Below, piece after piece: positions 1 through 10,779 of a stretch of DNA of 64,000 nucleotides. The DNA lies in contig NC_049991.1 of NCBI RefSeq assembly GCF_000003815.2, positions 20,293,116 through 20,357,115 of the forward strand, read 5' to 3'. The position numbers and the translations under genes were made by a program. Position 1 is the stretch's first letter. Each line of letters opens with the position of its first letter. The stretch is from Branchiostoma floridae (Eukaryota > Chordata > Leptocardii > Amphioxiformes > Branchiostomatidae). Below the pieces are notes generated by a model. That model was not told the origin of the DNA, ran no database searches, and saw nothing but the letters and a program-made list of their open reading frames with translations.

Positions 1-1886
1 CCACCCCCCGTGGCTCCCACAGTGGTACGTTCCTGGCGATAGCCTCGATGGCCTGACCAGCAGCGATCCTGGTGTCCCAGTTATCACTGCGCAGGAATGT
101 CAGCACCTGACACAAACAGGGTGGAAACATGATTAAATAATGTTCCATTGTGTCTAGTGCTTGATGCTTGGATGTCTAGTGACTATTTGATATGAAACTT
201 AAGTTAAAGTTAAACTAGTATTCATGATTAAAAAAGCTCGATAAGTCTTGTGGTTTCTTAAATGTGCTAAAAGTGTTTGTCTCCTAAAAAACGTCACATG
301 CAAAGGTTGCTAAATAAAGTAGTTATGACAGGAGAGGAGGTGGAACTGGCAAGGTCCTGGGCTATATAATATCTGAACTTAGAATGGACTTAGAACTTCA
401 TTTTGTTGATATGTTTTTGATTTGACATTTTTGATTTGTTTTGTGAATTGCTTCTGTTCAATCATTTATACAATGTGTAATCATCCCTTCATTAGATTTA
501 TTGTATAATTTCTCAATTTATGTCATGTCATTAGTTTAATCATGAATGATTTTGCCATATGATTTTGCACTTTCTTTTACTGCTTTGTTACCTGGGCCCA
601 CTTGAAAATCAGCAAAAAATGCTGAAGGTGCTATCCAGGAGCTCACAAGATGAAGTAAATAAATGATAAATAAACAACTACAGTTTCAACATCAGGGAAT
701 GGACAGGCAGATCACTAGCACACAGAAGGCAAAGAACAGGGAAGGACGGAGGAGGCACTTGGAGACTAGTGCTAGAGGCAACCATGGTCCCTGACCCTCA
801 GTAGATGAGGATGGGACTAGGTGACAGTTTCTCATCGTACCTTAGCCAGCAGGTTGTGCAGCTCGTGTGGATGCAGCTTCTGCACCTGTCCGATCTGCAG
901 CGCTGCGGACTTCCTGATGACGGGAGTCGAACCCGTGTCCAGCAGGGTGAACAGGCGGTCCAGTCTGGAGGAGACAGGGAACAGAGAATGTTGTTCACAA
1001 AGCATCACAGGGTTGGACAAGTTTTCTGAAATTCACTTGTCCTATCGGGCAAGCACATAAAAGAATTACTTGCCCGAACCAACTTTTCACTTGCCCAAAA
1101 TCTAAATTACATTTTTCTATTTATTTTCACTTCCATCAATGAAATCCTTGTTATTGGCTCTGTTTTTCTGTGTTGACCAATGTTTGATGCCATCGCTGTA
1201 AAAGTATCAAAATCTCACTCAATGGAAAAATCTCGGTAGGACATGCACTTGCCCAATCAGCACTTTCACTTGCCCGGGACAATGGGGCTTAAGTGGACCT
1301 GTCCAACCCTGGTATCAGATGATAGTATCATAATCACCATCATCACATACTTTAATATATAGTAAAATCTATGTTATATCTATCTACATGGAACTGTCAA
1401 AATTTAGTCAAGGTCTTCTTAGTTCACTATAAAGTAAATAAGTAAAGTGAAAGTGTAAGTGAAATGATCATACATCTGTGTATGCAATTGCCATACTGAA
1501 CAACACACGAGGCCAGGATACCAGTAACTAGTACTGCAATTGTAAAAGGCTTCCAGGTACAGCTATATTTTTATATTTTTATGTTTCTATTTTATAATAT
1601 TTCTACCGATATATTAATAAAATAATAAAAATATAACTAAATATGATAAATCATATCATGAAATATAACAAATAAATGGTACCTAAATAAAACTAAAATG
1701 CAGGCTGTTTTGGTTCTCCCAAATAAACACCTAATCCCAGTTAAACGTGACTAAAATTATAACATGTCATGATCTGGATATGTTTACAAAATTTTGTTTA
1801 TTTATTTGTCTATTCAAATTATTTATTTACTTTTTACTTCTTTACTAAACTAACAGGACGCAAAGTGTACATCACCTGGTAGCCAT
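1..1886 (-). CDS. BTAF1: BTAF1 (TATA-binding-protein-associated factor 172 / Mot1), first three coding exons, partial
   Basis: Exons on the minus strand: 1876-1886 (start codon plus 8 nt), 841-964, and 1-106, which continues past the left edge. Joined they read in one frame: MATRLDRLFTLL, then a segment ending LHPHELHNLLAK (45 aa in all), then VLTFLRSDNWDTRIAAGQ and on for 35 aa. This matches the conserved N-terminal HEAT-repeat region of animal BTAF1, the Snf2-family ATPase that removes TBP from DNA in the nucleus; recognition is from memory of the family. All junctions are AG/GT, phases agree (11 + 124 nt = 45 codons), and the start lies in a gtcgccATGG context. The helicase domain lies outside the window. 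The gene is divergent from NOL12. Confidence 0.9.
107..840 (-). other. BTAF1 intron 2
   Basis: A-T-rich intron between coding exons 2 and 3. I see no gene and no clear repeat in it. Confidence 0.7.
1008..1311. mobile_element. MITE with CAGGGTTGGACA ends and imperfect 6-bp target duplication, in BTAF1 intron 1
   Basis: Terminal inverted repeats begin CAGGGTTGGACAAG at the left and, on the other strand, CAGGGTTGGACAGG at the right. Flanks are gcatca (1002-1007) and gtatca (1312-1317), a probable 6-bp duplication with one mismatch. The interior has several copies of a GGGCAAGT-like word in both orientations. A relative lies at 18604-18990. CAGGG ends recall hAT elements, but those usually make 8-bp duplications, so I leave the superfamily open. 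Confidence 0.7.
1318..1875 (-). other. Remainder of BTAF1 intron 1
   Basis: Very A-T-rich sequence between the MITE and the first coding exon. No gene, tRNA or strong repeat is visible. Confidence 0.6.
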
Positions 1887-2488
1887 GGCGACCTGGCTGT
1901 TCCCAGGAGACGGGATTTAGCCCTTATATCCGTTTCCTTGTTGTCGCGGATTTAGATGAGATCAGGGATCAAGGACCCACGATAACACCACCACCAAATC
2001 TCCGCAGCAGACGAATTTCTCCACAAAATCGCCCCTCCTTCGCTTCTACTCCTCTCTCCGTCCACAAACATCGGTTTTTACGAATCTGAACCGGCCCGAA
2101 AGCTCACCGACCGACCCATGCCCCGATTCACACCCTGCCCGCGAAGGCATGGAGGCGGAAAAAGAAAGTTTGGTGGCACTTTGTATTTATACCAGACGCC
2201 ATTTTGAGCACCCACCCTGAGACTTAGTAACGGTAGCGCTGATTGGCTACCATCGCAATTATTCACCTTATTCAACCAATCCAATAAAGTTTTATGTATT
2301 TGATTGTCTGGCGGGAATATACACAAAACACAGGGGCTGATTCGCGACAAAATTGTTGATGTTGAAAATTTTTCCCATGAAATAAGAAGTTTGTTTACAG
2401 AGAAAACAAAATAGTAAACATCTGCGGAACGGACGGGATCATATAAAAAGGCTTGATGTCCCGACGTGCACTGCGAGGACAATACAAA
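1887..2488. promoter_or_regulatory. Shared bidirectional promoter interval of BTAF1 and NOL12
   Basis: The two start codons are about 600 bp apart on opposite strands, so both promoters must lie here unless a far upstream 5' UTR exon exists. CCAAT-box words occur at 2242-2246 (as ATTGG), 2276-2280 and 2281-2285. A YY1-like GCCATTTT word lies near 2198-2205, and the NOL12 start codon itself sits in AAAATGGCG, another YY1-like context. No clear TATA box is seen. Transcription starts are not determined. Confidence 0.55.
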
Positions 2489-4966
2489 ATGGCGCTGAGA
2501 CATTCCGGCGGAGGAGGTCGGCGTGGGAAGAACAAGAAAACTAAGGTCGCTCTCGTGTTTGACGAGGACGCAAGGAGGTCGGTTTCTAGCTCGGAAGTTA
2601 GCTAAACTATCGAAGACTATTATAGCGAAGTTTTGTGAGGTTTGGCTGTTCTTGTGTTGTACTGTTGAGTAAACATTTCGAGAGGCGTAAACACGGAGAG
2701 CACACATGCATGTGCTTGTACTGTCGTATTCTCCAAGCAGAGGTTGGGTTGCGGAGATCGTAGTGGTCGGGATTTTTACCGGCTCGCTCTTCTCAGAGAG
2801 TACTAGTAAGTTGTACATGTGAGATGATATGACATTGTGTGTACTTTGCCTATGCATGACGCACCTCATTAACTCTGTGAAAAATTGAGTTATTGTTGGA
2901 TTTGAGAAATCATGTTTAACTTTTCATAAAATATTTTATGTATGTTCTGGATTGTGGGTGTTACTTAACTAAATTATGTTGGGAATGGGTATGTACAATT
3001 TTAATAAAAGATCTATACATCTTTTTTAGTTTTAGAATGGCTGGCAACATTTTGTTTCTCAAATAAACAATATTAGCACAAATTAAAAGTGACCCACCTC
3101 TTTGAAGGAACATTGCTGTTCAATGTTCATGCAAAGTGGCCTCTCGCAACAGCTCTCCTTTAGAATTAGATGCAGGTGCAATTAGGTTACTATCACCTTT
3201 GCAGGATGTCAACCCAGAGACTGGACTGTAAGGTTTGATCCTCTCACACCAGGAAGGTCCGCTACTCTTTTCGATAAGTGTGGCGGGTTCTTTAATGTGC
3301 TTTAGGTGTGCCTCTCCCCGAACATAGGACCGCCATTTCAGTTTTGATGTCCTATCTAAAGGATGGACCTAGTGGAAGCTAAGTACTCATTTTAACCCGA
3401 GTGAAGTGAGGAAAGTCGTGTTGTTGTACCTGTAGTTCTGATTAATTATGTACAGAATGTTTGTGTGACTTTCTTCTCAATCTGTGCTGATTTCAGAGAG
3501 TACCTGACTGGGTTCAAAAAGAGGAAGGATGCTCGGAGAAAGAGGGCCAAGGAGGAGTTTGACAACAGAGTGAAAAATGAAATGAAAAGGATAAAGGCAA
3601 AGGTGACGTGACATTTTTTTTTTAGATGTGAGTAGAGAATTAGGTTAGAAGTAATAGTAAGCTAGCCCATGATTTGGAGTGCACTCATGCAATGTGATGC
3701 AATTGTTAAAAGCTTACTGTCAGGGGTCATCAACTTTATTCTATTTCCCCACAATTCATCACACTGTTCATCAGCAATTTAAATTTGAGTTGACTTAAAT
3801 TTGAATTTAAGTTCCTTATTATCATAAACTTAACAGTTTGTAACGGGAATGATCTCACAATCTTAAGTGCAGATCGTGGTTAAAAAGAACATCATTAACC
3901 ATGTGAACAAAGTTGATTAATTAGCTTTACTTATTGTATCTTACAGAAGAAGCAATGGCTAGAGGAAAGGATGGTCCATATCCCCAAAGTACCAGGTGAA
4001 GTATCTCAGTTATCCCTTATTACTGATACAGTGATAGTGTAGTTAACAATTATTGGAGAAAATTAGATCTCCGTTGTCTACTATGATACAGATGACACCA
4101 GACTCACTCATTCATTGATTCATTCATTAACTTAGTCAGTCACTCACTCACTCATTAACTTACTCAGACACATGCTCACTCACTCACTCACCCTTTTGTA
4201 TTTGTTTTCGCACATACTGTATGTTTGATGGTGGATTTGTGAAATTTCAGATTTGGATGACTTGGAGACAGAACAGAAGGTGATAGAACACCCAGGCCAC
4301 ACCGTTACCGTGACAACAATAGCAGACTTGGACCTGACTGACCGAGGAGGTCGCGGTCTGGGTACCAACAAGGTCTGTCATTGTTCTTCCTTATATTTAT
4401 CCTCCATTATGTGAAGTTGTCTACTTTGCTCTCACTGTAAAAATTCTTTTGATGCTATCATCAAGAGAGATTCAAAACACACACAACTGAACTTTTTGGC
4501 ATCCGTTAAACGTGACAGTTGGTTTGTAGGAATCCACGTGCATATGCAAATGTGTCTACAGCACATTTTTTCAAGAATATCTCTATTTTATTCAATTTTC
4601 TAAATAGATTAACAAATGTTTGTCTAGTATTCATCTATTCCACACTTCTTATAATGTAATTTTAACAAGAATGAACCGTTACAGATTGATTATGCAGAAG
4701 AAGACACAACAGTCAAGCCTCCCACAAACAATAGCGACTCTGAGGAAGAAAAGGACCCGGAAGAGTCCCCCTCAGAACAAAGAACTGGGAAGAACCCCAA
4801 GAAATGGAAATTCAAAGCACCAGTCATGTCTGGCAGTAAGAAACACCTAAAGAAAAGACCACATCACAAGATTGATGCCAGGAGCAAAGTCAAGTTCAAG
4901 CACAAGAAGGGTGGGAAACTTACCAAAAAGCAGAGAAGATGTGCCAAAGGACAGACTAAGGATTAA
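2489..4966 (+). CDS. NOL12: NOL12 (nucleolar protein 12, Nop25/Rrp17 family), complete
   Basis: Five coding exons: 2489-2577, 3497-3602, 3947-3995, 4251-4372 and 4685-4966 (TAA 4964-4966), 648 nt, 215 aa. All introns are GT-AG and phases are consistent. The product starts MALRHSGGGG with a basic KKTK stretch, then LVFDEDARREYLTGFKKRKD, the family's N-terminal block, followed by a Lys/Arg/Glu-rich helical region. HPGHTVTVTTIADLDL is the hallmark motif of the NOL12 family. A Ser/Glu acidic stretch and a very basic tail complete it. Family members are nucleolar RNA-binding proteins needed for pre-rRNA processing (yeast Rrp17 is a 5'-3' exonuclease). Length matches the human protein (about 213 aa). 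The first donor, AGgtcggt, is weak but gives the only frame that joins to exon 2. Confidence 0.92.
2728..2804. repeat. Dispersed CTCCAAGCAGAGGTTG-family repeat in NOL12 intron 1
   Basis: Begins TATTCTCCAAGCAGAGG and ends AGAGAGTA, and includes the words TCGGGATTTTTACCGGCTC. Related copies lie at 58117-58240 (a palindromic form) and 58261-58335 (a single arm with the same ACCGGCTC block). No coding capacity. Confidence 0.6.
3170..3430. repeat. Possible dispersed repeat in NOL12 intron 1
   Basis: The stretch with GGCGGGTTCTTTAATGTGC and a following block near 3320-3370 (GATGTCCTATCTAAAGGATGG) resembles a repeat I recall as common in marine invertebrate genomes. There is no second copy in this window, so the call rests on memory alone. 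Confidence 0.3.
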
Positions 4967-5051
4967 CTGATGCTACAGACTTTACTTCACAATGTGGACC
5001 AAACTTCTTGGTTGTTTCTGAGGATAAACTGAATTGAATTGAACTTCTGAG

Positions 5052-5057
5052 AATAAA
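5052..5057 (+). terminator. NOL12 poly(A) signal AATAAA
   Basis: AATAAA 86 nt after the NOL12 stop codon, followed by a TGTTGTATGTTACTGGTTG-type GT-rich stretch. Gives a short 3' UTR of about 110 nt. Confidence 0.75.
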
Positions 5058-5861
5058 GTTAAAAAGATCTTTACATGTTGTATGTTACTGGTTGTCTGTG
5101 TCTATGAATTGTAATGTCAATGAGGAAAGGGTAGCATGTGGTAGCTTTTGTCCAGACTAGCCTCAGTTGCAGACTTCTTGGAGTGCAGGCGTTTATTTTC
5201 TTGTGGAGAGCACTGATGCATGGCAAATAGACCCTCTGGCATAAACCTAGCCCATAATGAAATATGCAAATCGTGCTCCTCAAAAACATAAATGCAGGTG
5301 TTTGAGCAAGTCTGCAAAGGGGACTTAGTCCAGTGCTTTATTTTGCTGCCCAATGATGACTCTAGCAGTGGTAGGAGAGTTGATACCAGGCTATAGGATA
5401 CTGGGAATGGTCGGTGATTGTCTTGGAAGGAACAAACTGAGTAAGCACCTCAAAAGGTATAGAAACTTGAGGAAAAAGAAAGAATGTGGGGGATGAAGTA
5501 TTTTCTTAGACTAAAAACAGAAGACATGATAGTCATGCTTCTGGTTCTGGCTCAGGGACTAATGAAAGCTATTGAGCACTTTGCTATTGTTCATTTTTTT
5601 GCAACATCTTTATCTAAACTTTCTCTACAGTATAAGAAATTGGTGGTTGCCATATTTGTAGCTTTGGTTCCAATGAAGTGATATCTATCATTTTTCTATC
5701 CAAGGGTGTTGAAAAGATCTATTTCCTAAACCTTGCTCTATCAACATGGCCTGGTATCCAGCCGTATTATAGCTCCCGAGTCTCTTCTGTCCTCTTCGCT
5801 AGTAGTACGCTACTATCATTATCAATAGCCATATCACTGCTAAAGCGAAGAGGAGCAATAG
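5058..5861. other. Intergenic sequence after NOL12
   Basis: No gene recognised. A perfect 11-bp inverted repeat (TCCTCTTCGCT at 5790-5800, complement at 5844-5854) encloses a 43-nt loop and probably belongs to the repeat that follows. Confidence 0.5.
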
Positions 5862-6035
5862 CCTCCATAGCAGCCTCTCTGGGGTCTTTTTTTGACTCAT
5901 AGTACACTTTTGCTGGCTAGTCCTTTTTGTACAACGGGGCCTATGGTCAAGCAACCTAGTACTAAATGAAATGGGTAGCTAAAGTGTATTATAAGCCAAA
6001 AAAAAGCCGGGCCCCAGAAAACCTGCTATGGAAGC
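5862..6035. repeat. Imperfect inverted repeat, MITE-like
   Basis: Arms about 5862-5910 and 5981-6035 pair imperfectly: CCTCCATAGCAG...CTGGGG...TTTTTTTG...ACACTTT against the complement of AAAGTGTATT...CCCCAGAAAACCTGCTATGG. Boundaries and target duplication are unclear; the words GCCTGGTAT at about 5750 and 6057 may mark wider limits. Confidence 0.45.
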
Positions 6036-6770
6036 TACAGTAGCAGAGTTATTTTGCCTGGTATAATAGAAAGAATGCTAGTGTCCATGTTTTTGGCAGC
6101 TTTACAAGTTATTAGTTATTAAAGTGCCCTGTCATTTCTGGCCTGTGTTGTTTATACACATCACTGGATTCCCTGTGAGTTTGTCCAATCTTGAATGTGT
6201 CCACAGCTAAAATGTTCACGTAATTTTGGTGCCATCACTGAATTTTCAGGAAGATTTTTCCAACATAGAAACTTAAAAAACTTAAGAGCGAATGTCTGTA
6301 AGGGTCAAACAATGGTGGCACCGGTCAAAAAATAGATTTGGCTCCTTTTTTGCACAGTGATAGTACTTGGTACACAACCCCTCAAAATAGCTTTCTTGCT
6401 TCTCAGAAGTTGCCATGGCAACAGGCCAAAGAAGTTTTGGGGCCATTTTGCCGGATTTGGGCATGTCAAAAACATGAAAATTTGCCAACTTTAGGGCACT
6501 ATCACTGAACAATGCTTTAACTAAACAACAAAGGCAGAATATGCTGATCAGAGCAATGCCTAAACTTGTATGAAACAGCAGTAAAGTTAATCTCCTGTAA
6601 ATTCTAAGGCCCTGGGCAGCCTGAATACAATACACTGTTTTCAGGTTTTAAAGAATCTGAAATTTTGCCCAACTTCAAAGCGCTGAAAGTCCATAAGTAT
6701 AAAATATTTTCGCTTGCAATTTACTACAAATAATAACCTACTATAGGGCTATTAGATGAATGCTAGCAAA

Positions 6771-7330
6771 GTTTGGGTTCTTGTTTTGTTGCTACGCAAT
6801 CGTCCATCGAAGTGGGTCAAATTTCATGATTTTGATAATATGTCATTTTGTGCTCTCTTTAAACAATCATAAGTCCCATACCAAAGTTGCTCTGCAATTA
6901 AAATTTACATGGATTATAAACCAATGTATTGTCTAACAAGTGCATGTTTGTAAAGTTCGGGTTCTTGTTTCGTTGCTACGTAATTGTCCTTTAAAGTGGG
7001 TCAATTTTCATGATTTTGATAAAATACCTTATTTTGCATCATCTTCGAACAATCATAACTCACAAGCCAAAATTGTTCTGTAACTAGAATTTACCTGAAA
7101 TGTAAACCAAGATATTGTTTCTCAAGGTCATGCTTGTAGAGTTTGGGTTCTTGTTTTGTTGCTAAGCAATTGTCCGTTAAAGTGGGTCAATTTTCATGAT
7201 TTTGATGATATATCATTTTGTGCTCTCTTTGAACTGTCATAAGTTGCAAAGTAAATTTGTTCTGAAATTGAAATTGACAAGGAATACAAACGAATATATT
7301 GTCTATCAAATGCATGTTTGGACAGTTCGA
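6771..7330. repeat. About 185-bp tandem repeat, three copies, in the left foldback arm
   Basis: Copies begin at about 6771 (GTTTGGGTTCTTG), 6955 (GTTCGGGTTCTTG) and 7141 (GTTTGGGTTCTTG), each followed by GTTGCTA, AAGTGGGTCAA and CATGATTTTGAT. A short fourth beginning is seen near 7327. The mirrored copies in the right arm occupy about 9410-9971. Confidence 0.75.
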
Positions 7331-7752
7331 GTTCGGGTATTTTAACAGTGAAGGTACATGTCCCTGAAAGTAGGTTGTATTCCACTGACTTTTCCACAAA
7401 TCATGTTCTTGACAACAGTGATACACAGTCTTTGTTTTTATAGAACCGATGTAGCAATGTGCTATCACCATGAAAAAAAACATTCGTAGGGATTATATAC
7501 TACACAAAGTCATATTTATGTTTAATGTCAGATTAATCCACTCTGAACTTTCAAACATTCTGCTAGTTTTAAAGCTAAGCATTACGAATGACTACAGTCT
7601 TAAACATGTTTGCATCCCCACAATATGACGACTTATTTCTACATTGGAACAAATATCATAAATCTCTGTGCATCTTTCTTTCACAGTAAGGCCATGTTGA
7701 TTTGATTATATGGATGACATCCTCTGCGAACGTTTTTCAGTTTCTGCTATTC

Positions 7753-8610
7753 NNNNNNNNNNNNNNNNNNNNNNNNNNNNNNNNNNNNNNNNNNNNNNNN
7801 NNNNNNNNNNNNNNNNNNNNNNNNNNNNNNNNNNNNNNNNNNNNNNNNNNNNNNNNNNNNNNNNNNNNNNNNNNNNNNNNNNNNNNNNNNNNNNNNNNNN
7901 NNNNNNNNNNNNNNNNNNNNNNNNNNNNNNNNNNNNNNNNNNNNNNNNNNNNNNNNNNNNNNNNNNNNNNNNNNNNNNNNNNNNNNNNNNNNNNNNNNNN
8001 NNNNNNNNNNNNNNNNNNNNNNNNNNNNNNNNNNNNNNNNNNNNNNNNNNNNNNNNNNNNNNNNNNNNNNNNNNNNNNNNNNNNNNNNNNNNNNNNNNNN
8101 NNNNNNNNNNNNNNNNNNNNNNNNNNNNNNNNNNNNNNNNNNNNNNNNNNNNNNNNNNNNNNNNNNNNNNNNNNNNNNNNNNNNNNNNNNNNNNNNNNNN
8201 NNNNNNNNNNNNNNNNNNNNNNNNNNNNNNNNNNNNNNNNNNNNNNNNNNNNNNNNNNNNNNNNNNNNNNNNNNNNNNNNNNNNNNNNNNNNNNNNNNNN
8301 NNNNNNNNNNNNNNNNNNNNNNNNNNNNNNNNNNNNNNNNNNNNNNNNNNNNNNNNNNNNNNNNNNNNNNNNNNNNNNNNNNNNNNNNNNNNNNNNNNNN
8401 NNNNNNNNNNNNNNNNNNNNNNNNNNNNNNNNNNNNNNNNNNNNNNNNNNNNNNNNNNNNNNNNNNNNNNNNNNNNNNNNNNNNNNNNNNNNNNNNNNNN
8501 NNNNNNNNNNNNNNNNNNNNNNNNNNNNNNNNNNNNNNNNNNNNNNNNNNNNNNNNNNNNNNNNNNNNNNNNNNNNNNNNNNNNNNNNNNNNNNNNNNNN
8601 NNNNNNNNNN
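7753..8610. other. Assembly gap (858 N)
   Basis: Run of N in the loop of the foldback element. Any open frame drawn across it is meaningless. The position suggests that the inverted arms hindered assembly. Confidence 0.99.
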
Positions 8611-9010
8611 CATTTACAAATCCCATCTCCAAGTAATACGGGCTAACTGTCTTTGTACCTTTGACTGTAGAAACTTGGTTCAATTGACTATAAACTCTAC
8701 TTGACTTCCTCTTGCTGTCTTCTTGGCCCCCGGTATGACCCCAAATGCCTGCCGACATAGTGTGTCCATTTTGTAATTGGCGAAACCTGTTCCTCTGATT
8801 TTTTTTCAGGTCTGTTTTTTTCGGATAGGTCCAAGAAGAAAAAAATGTCTTGCTCCTGTATAATGTACTGGTCCCTAAGTGTTGGTATACCATGCTATGT
8901 GTGTTTAGTCCTATGTTCAACCTTCCTGGCCACTTTGATTTCACACTGGAGGCAACTTTTTTTTTTTTGCCAAACTTTTTTTTTATTCGCTCGCTCGCAT
9001 CAATTTTGGA
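8611..9010. other. Sequenced right part of the foldback loop
   Basis: Unique sequence with T-runs near 8800 and 8958-8990. On the minus strand it is open for about 140 codons before the gap, but that product has no recognisable domain. Part of it (GATGCGAG, TTTGGCA) resembles 22060-22100. Confidence 0.4.
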
Positions 9011-10539
9011 GTTCCCAGAGGATGTCATCCATATAATCAAATCAACATGGCCTTACTGTGAAAGAAAGATGCACAGAGATTTATGATATTTGTTCCAATG
9101 TAGAAATAAGTCGTCATATTGTGGGGATGCAAACATGTTTAAGACTGTAGTCATTCGTAATGCTTAGCTTTAAAACTAGCAGAATGTTTGAAAGTTCAGA
9201 GTGGATTAATCTGACATTAAACATAAATATGACTTTGTGTAGAATATAATCCCTACAAATGTTTTTTTTCATGGTGATAGCACATTGCTACATCGGTTCT
9301 ATAAAAACAAAGACTGTGTATCACTGTTGTCAAGAACATGATTTGTGGAAAAGTCAGTGGAATACAACCTACTTTCAGGGACATGTACCTTCGCTGTTAA
9401 AATACCCGAACTCGAACTGTCCAAACATGCATTTGATAGACAATATATTCGTTTGTATGCCTTGTCAATTTCAATTTCAGAACAAATTTACTTTGCAACT
9501 TATGACAGTTCAAAGAGAGCACAAAATGATATATCATCAAAATCATGAAAATTGACCCACTTTAACGGACAATTGCTTAGCAACAAAACAAGAACCCAAA
9601 CTCTACAAGCATGACCTTGAGAAACAATATCTTGGTTTACATTTCAGGTAAATTCTAGTTACAGAACAATTTTGGCTTGTGAGTTATGATTGTTCGAAGA
9701 TGATGCAAAATAAGGTATTTTATCAAAATCATGAAAATTGACCCACTTTAAAGGACAATTACGTAGCAACGAAACAAGAACCCGAACTTTACAAACATGC
9801 ACTTGTTAGACAATACATTGGTTTATAATCCATGTAAATTTTAATTGCAGAGCAACTTTGGTATGGGACTTATGATTGTTTAAAGAGAGCACAAAATGAC
9901 ATATTGTCAAAATCATGAAATTTGACCCACTTCGATGGACGATTGCGTAGCAACAAAACAAGAACCCAAACTTTGCTAGCATTCATCTAATAGCCCTATA
10001 GTAGGTTATTATTTGTAGTAAATTGCAAGCGAAAATATTTTATACTTATGGACTTTCAGTGCTTTGAAGTTGGGCAAAATTTCAGATTCTTTACAACCTG
10101 AAAACAGTGTATTGTATTCAGGCTGCCCAGGGCCTTAGAATTTACAGGAGATTAACTTTACTGCTGTTTCATACAAGTTTAGGCATTGCTCTGATCAGCA
10201 TATTCTGCCTTTGTTGTTTAGTTAAAGCATTGTTCAGTGATAGTGCCCTGAAGTTGGCAAATTTTCATGTTTTTGACATGCCCAAATCCGGCAAAATGGC
10301 CCCAAAACTTCTTTGGCCTGTTGCCATGGCAACGAGGGGTTCTGAGAAGAAAGAAAGCTATTTTGAGGGGTTGTGTACCAAGTACTATCACTGTGCAAAA
10401 AAGGAGCCAAATCTATTTTTTGACCGGTGCCACCATTGTTTGACCCTTACAGACATTCGCTCTTAAAACATGAGCACTCGGGGTTGTTTTTTTTCAACTT
10501 AATGATTTTTAAGCTCTGAGCTGAGAACAACTAGACAGT

Positions 10540-10779
10540 TGAGATCCTTTCCGTGTCCTCCATACAATGGAATACGCAATGGACGTTACATACTACTCAA
10601 AGATGTTTACGTCATCGTTCGGCAAACTTCGTGCCCTTCCGGAGGCTGTTCCATGATCCTCCCTCCGGAAGGGTGTCATTTGAGAAGCCGCCATCTTGGT
10701 AGGCGAGTTGTACACGTTTTCGGCGGAAAAATCACTTCGATCTCGCTTTGTGAATACAATATTTGCTCAATATCGACAG
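10540..10779 (+). promoter_or_regulatory. Epsin promoter region and 5' UTR exon 1
   Basis: Two 11-bp arms, CCCTTCCGGAG (10634-10644) and its exact complement (10663-10673), form an inverted repeat holding an ETS-type CCGGAAG word in each orientation. A near-perfect YY1 site, GCCGCCATCTTGG, lies at 10687-10699. Such ETS plus YY1 pairs are typical of TATA-less housekeeping promoters. An untranslated exon is inferred to end at 10779 with the donor CGACAG/gtaagg. The transcription start is not known. Confidence 0.6.

Larger units (their letters stand above)
6286..10462. mobile_element. 4.2-kb foldback element with TTAA at both ends
   Basis: The left arm (about 6286-7741) and right arm (about 9011-10462) are inverted copies of each other, nearly identical over about 1.45 kb; both start GAGCGAATGTCTGTAAGGG when read inward. 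TTAA lies directly outside each end (6282-6285, 10463-10466), as expected of an element inserting at TTAA, but TTAA is itself palindromic and could be the last part of the repeat. The loop (7742-9010) contains an assembly gap. Inside the arms lies a TIR-like segment, TAAGGCCATGTTGATTTG, that also bounds a small element at 22011-22340, so the loop may be a second element nested in the first. No transposase is visible in the sequenced part. Confidence 0.75.

Noticed and set aside
905..940. tRNA-like T-arm word GGGTTCGACTCCCGTC on the minus strand
   Set aside because: It lies in frame in the BTAF1 exon (DTGSTPVIR) and no acceptor stem, D-arm or anticodon arm surrounds it.
7702..9040. Open frames of 290-440 codons around 7.7-9.0 kb
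   Set aside because: Most of each is the 858-base N gap; the sequenced parts are transposon-like and show no domain.
7187..10466. Matching open frames of about 98 and 119 aa at 7187-7483/9259-9555 and 6282-6635/10107-10466
   Set aside because: They are mirror copies in the two arms of the foldback element, begin and end without codon-use signal, and have no recognised domain.
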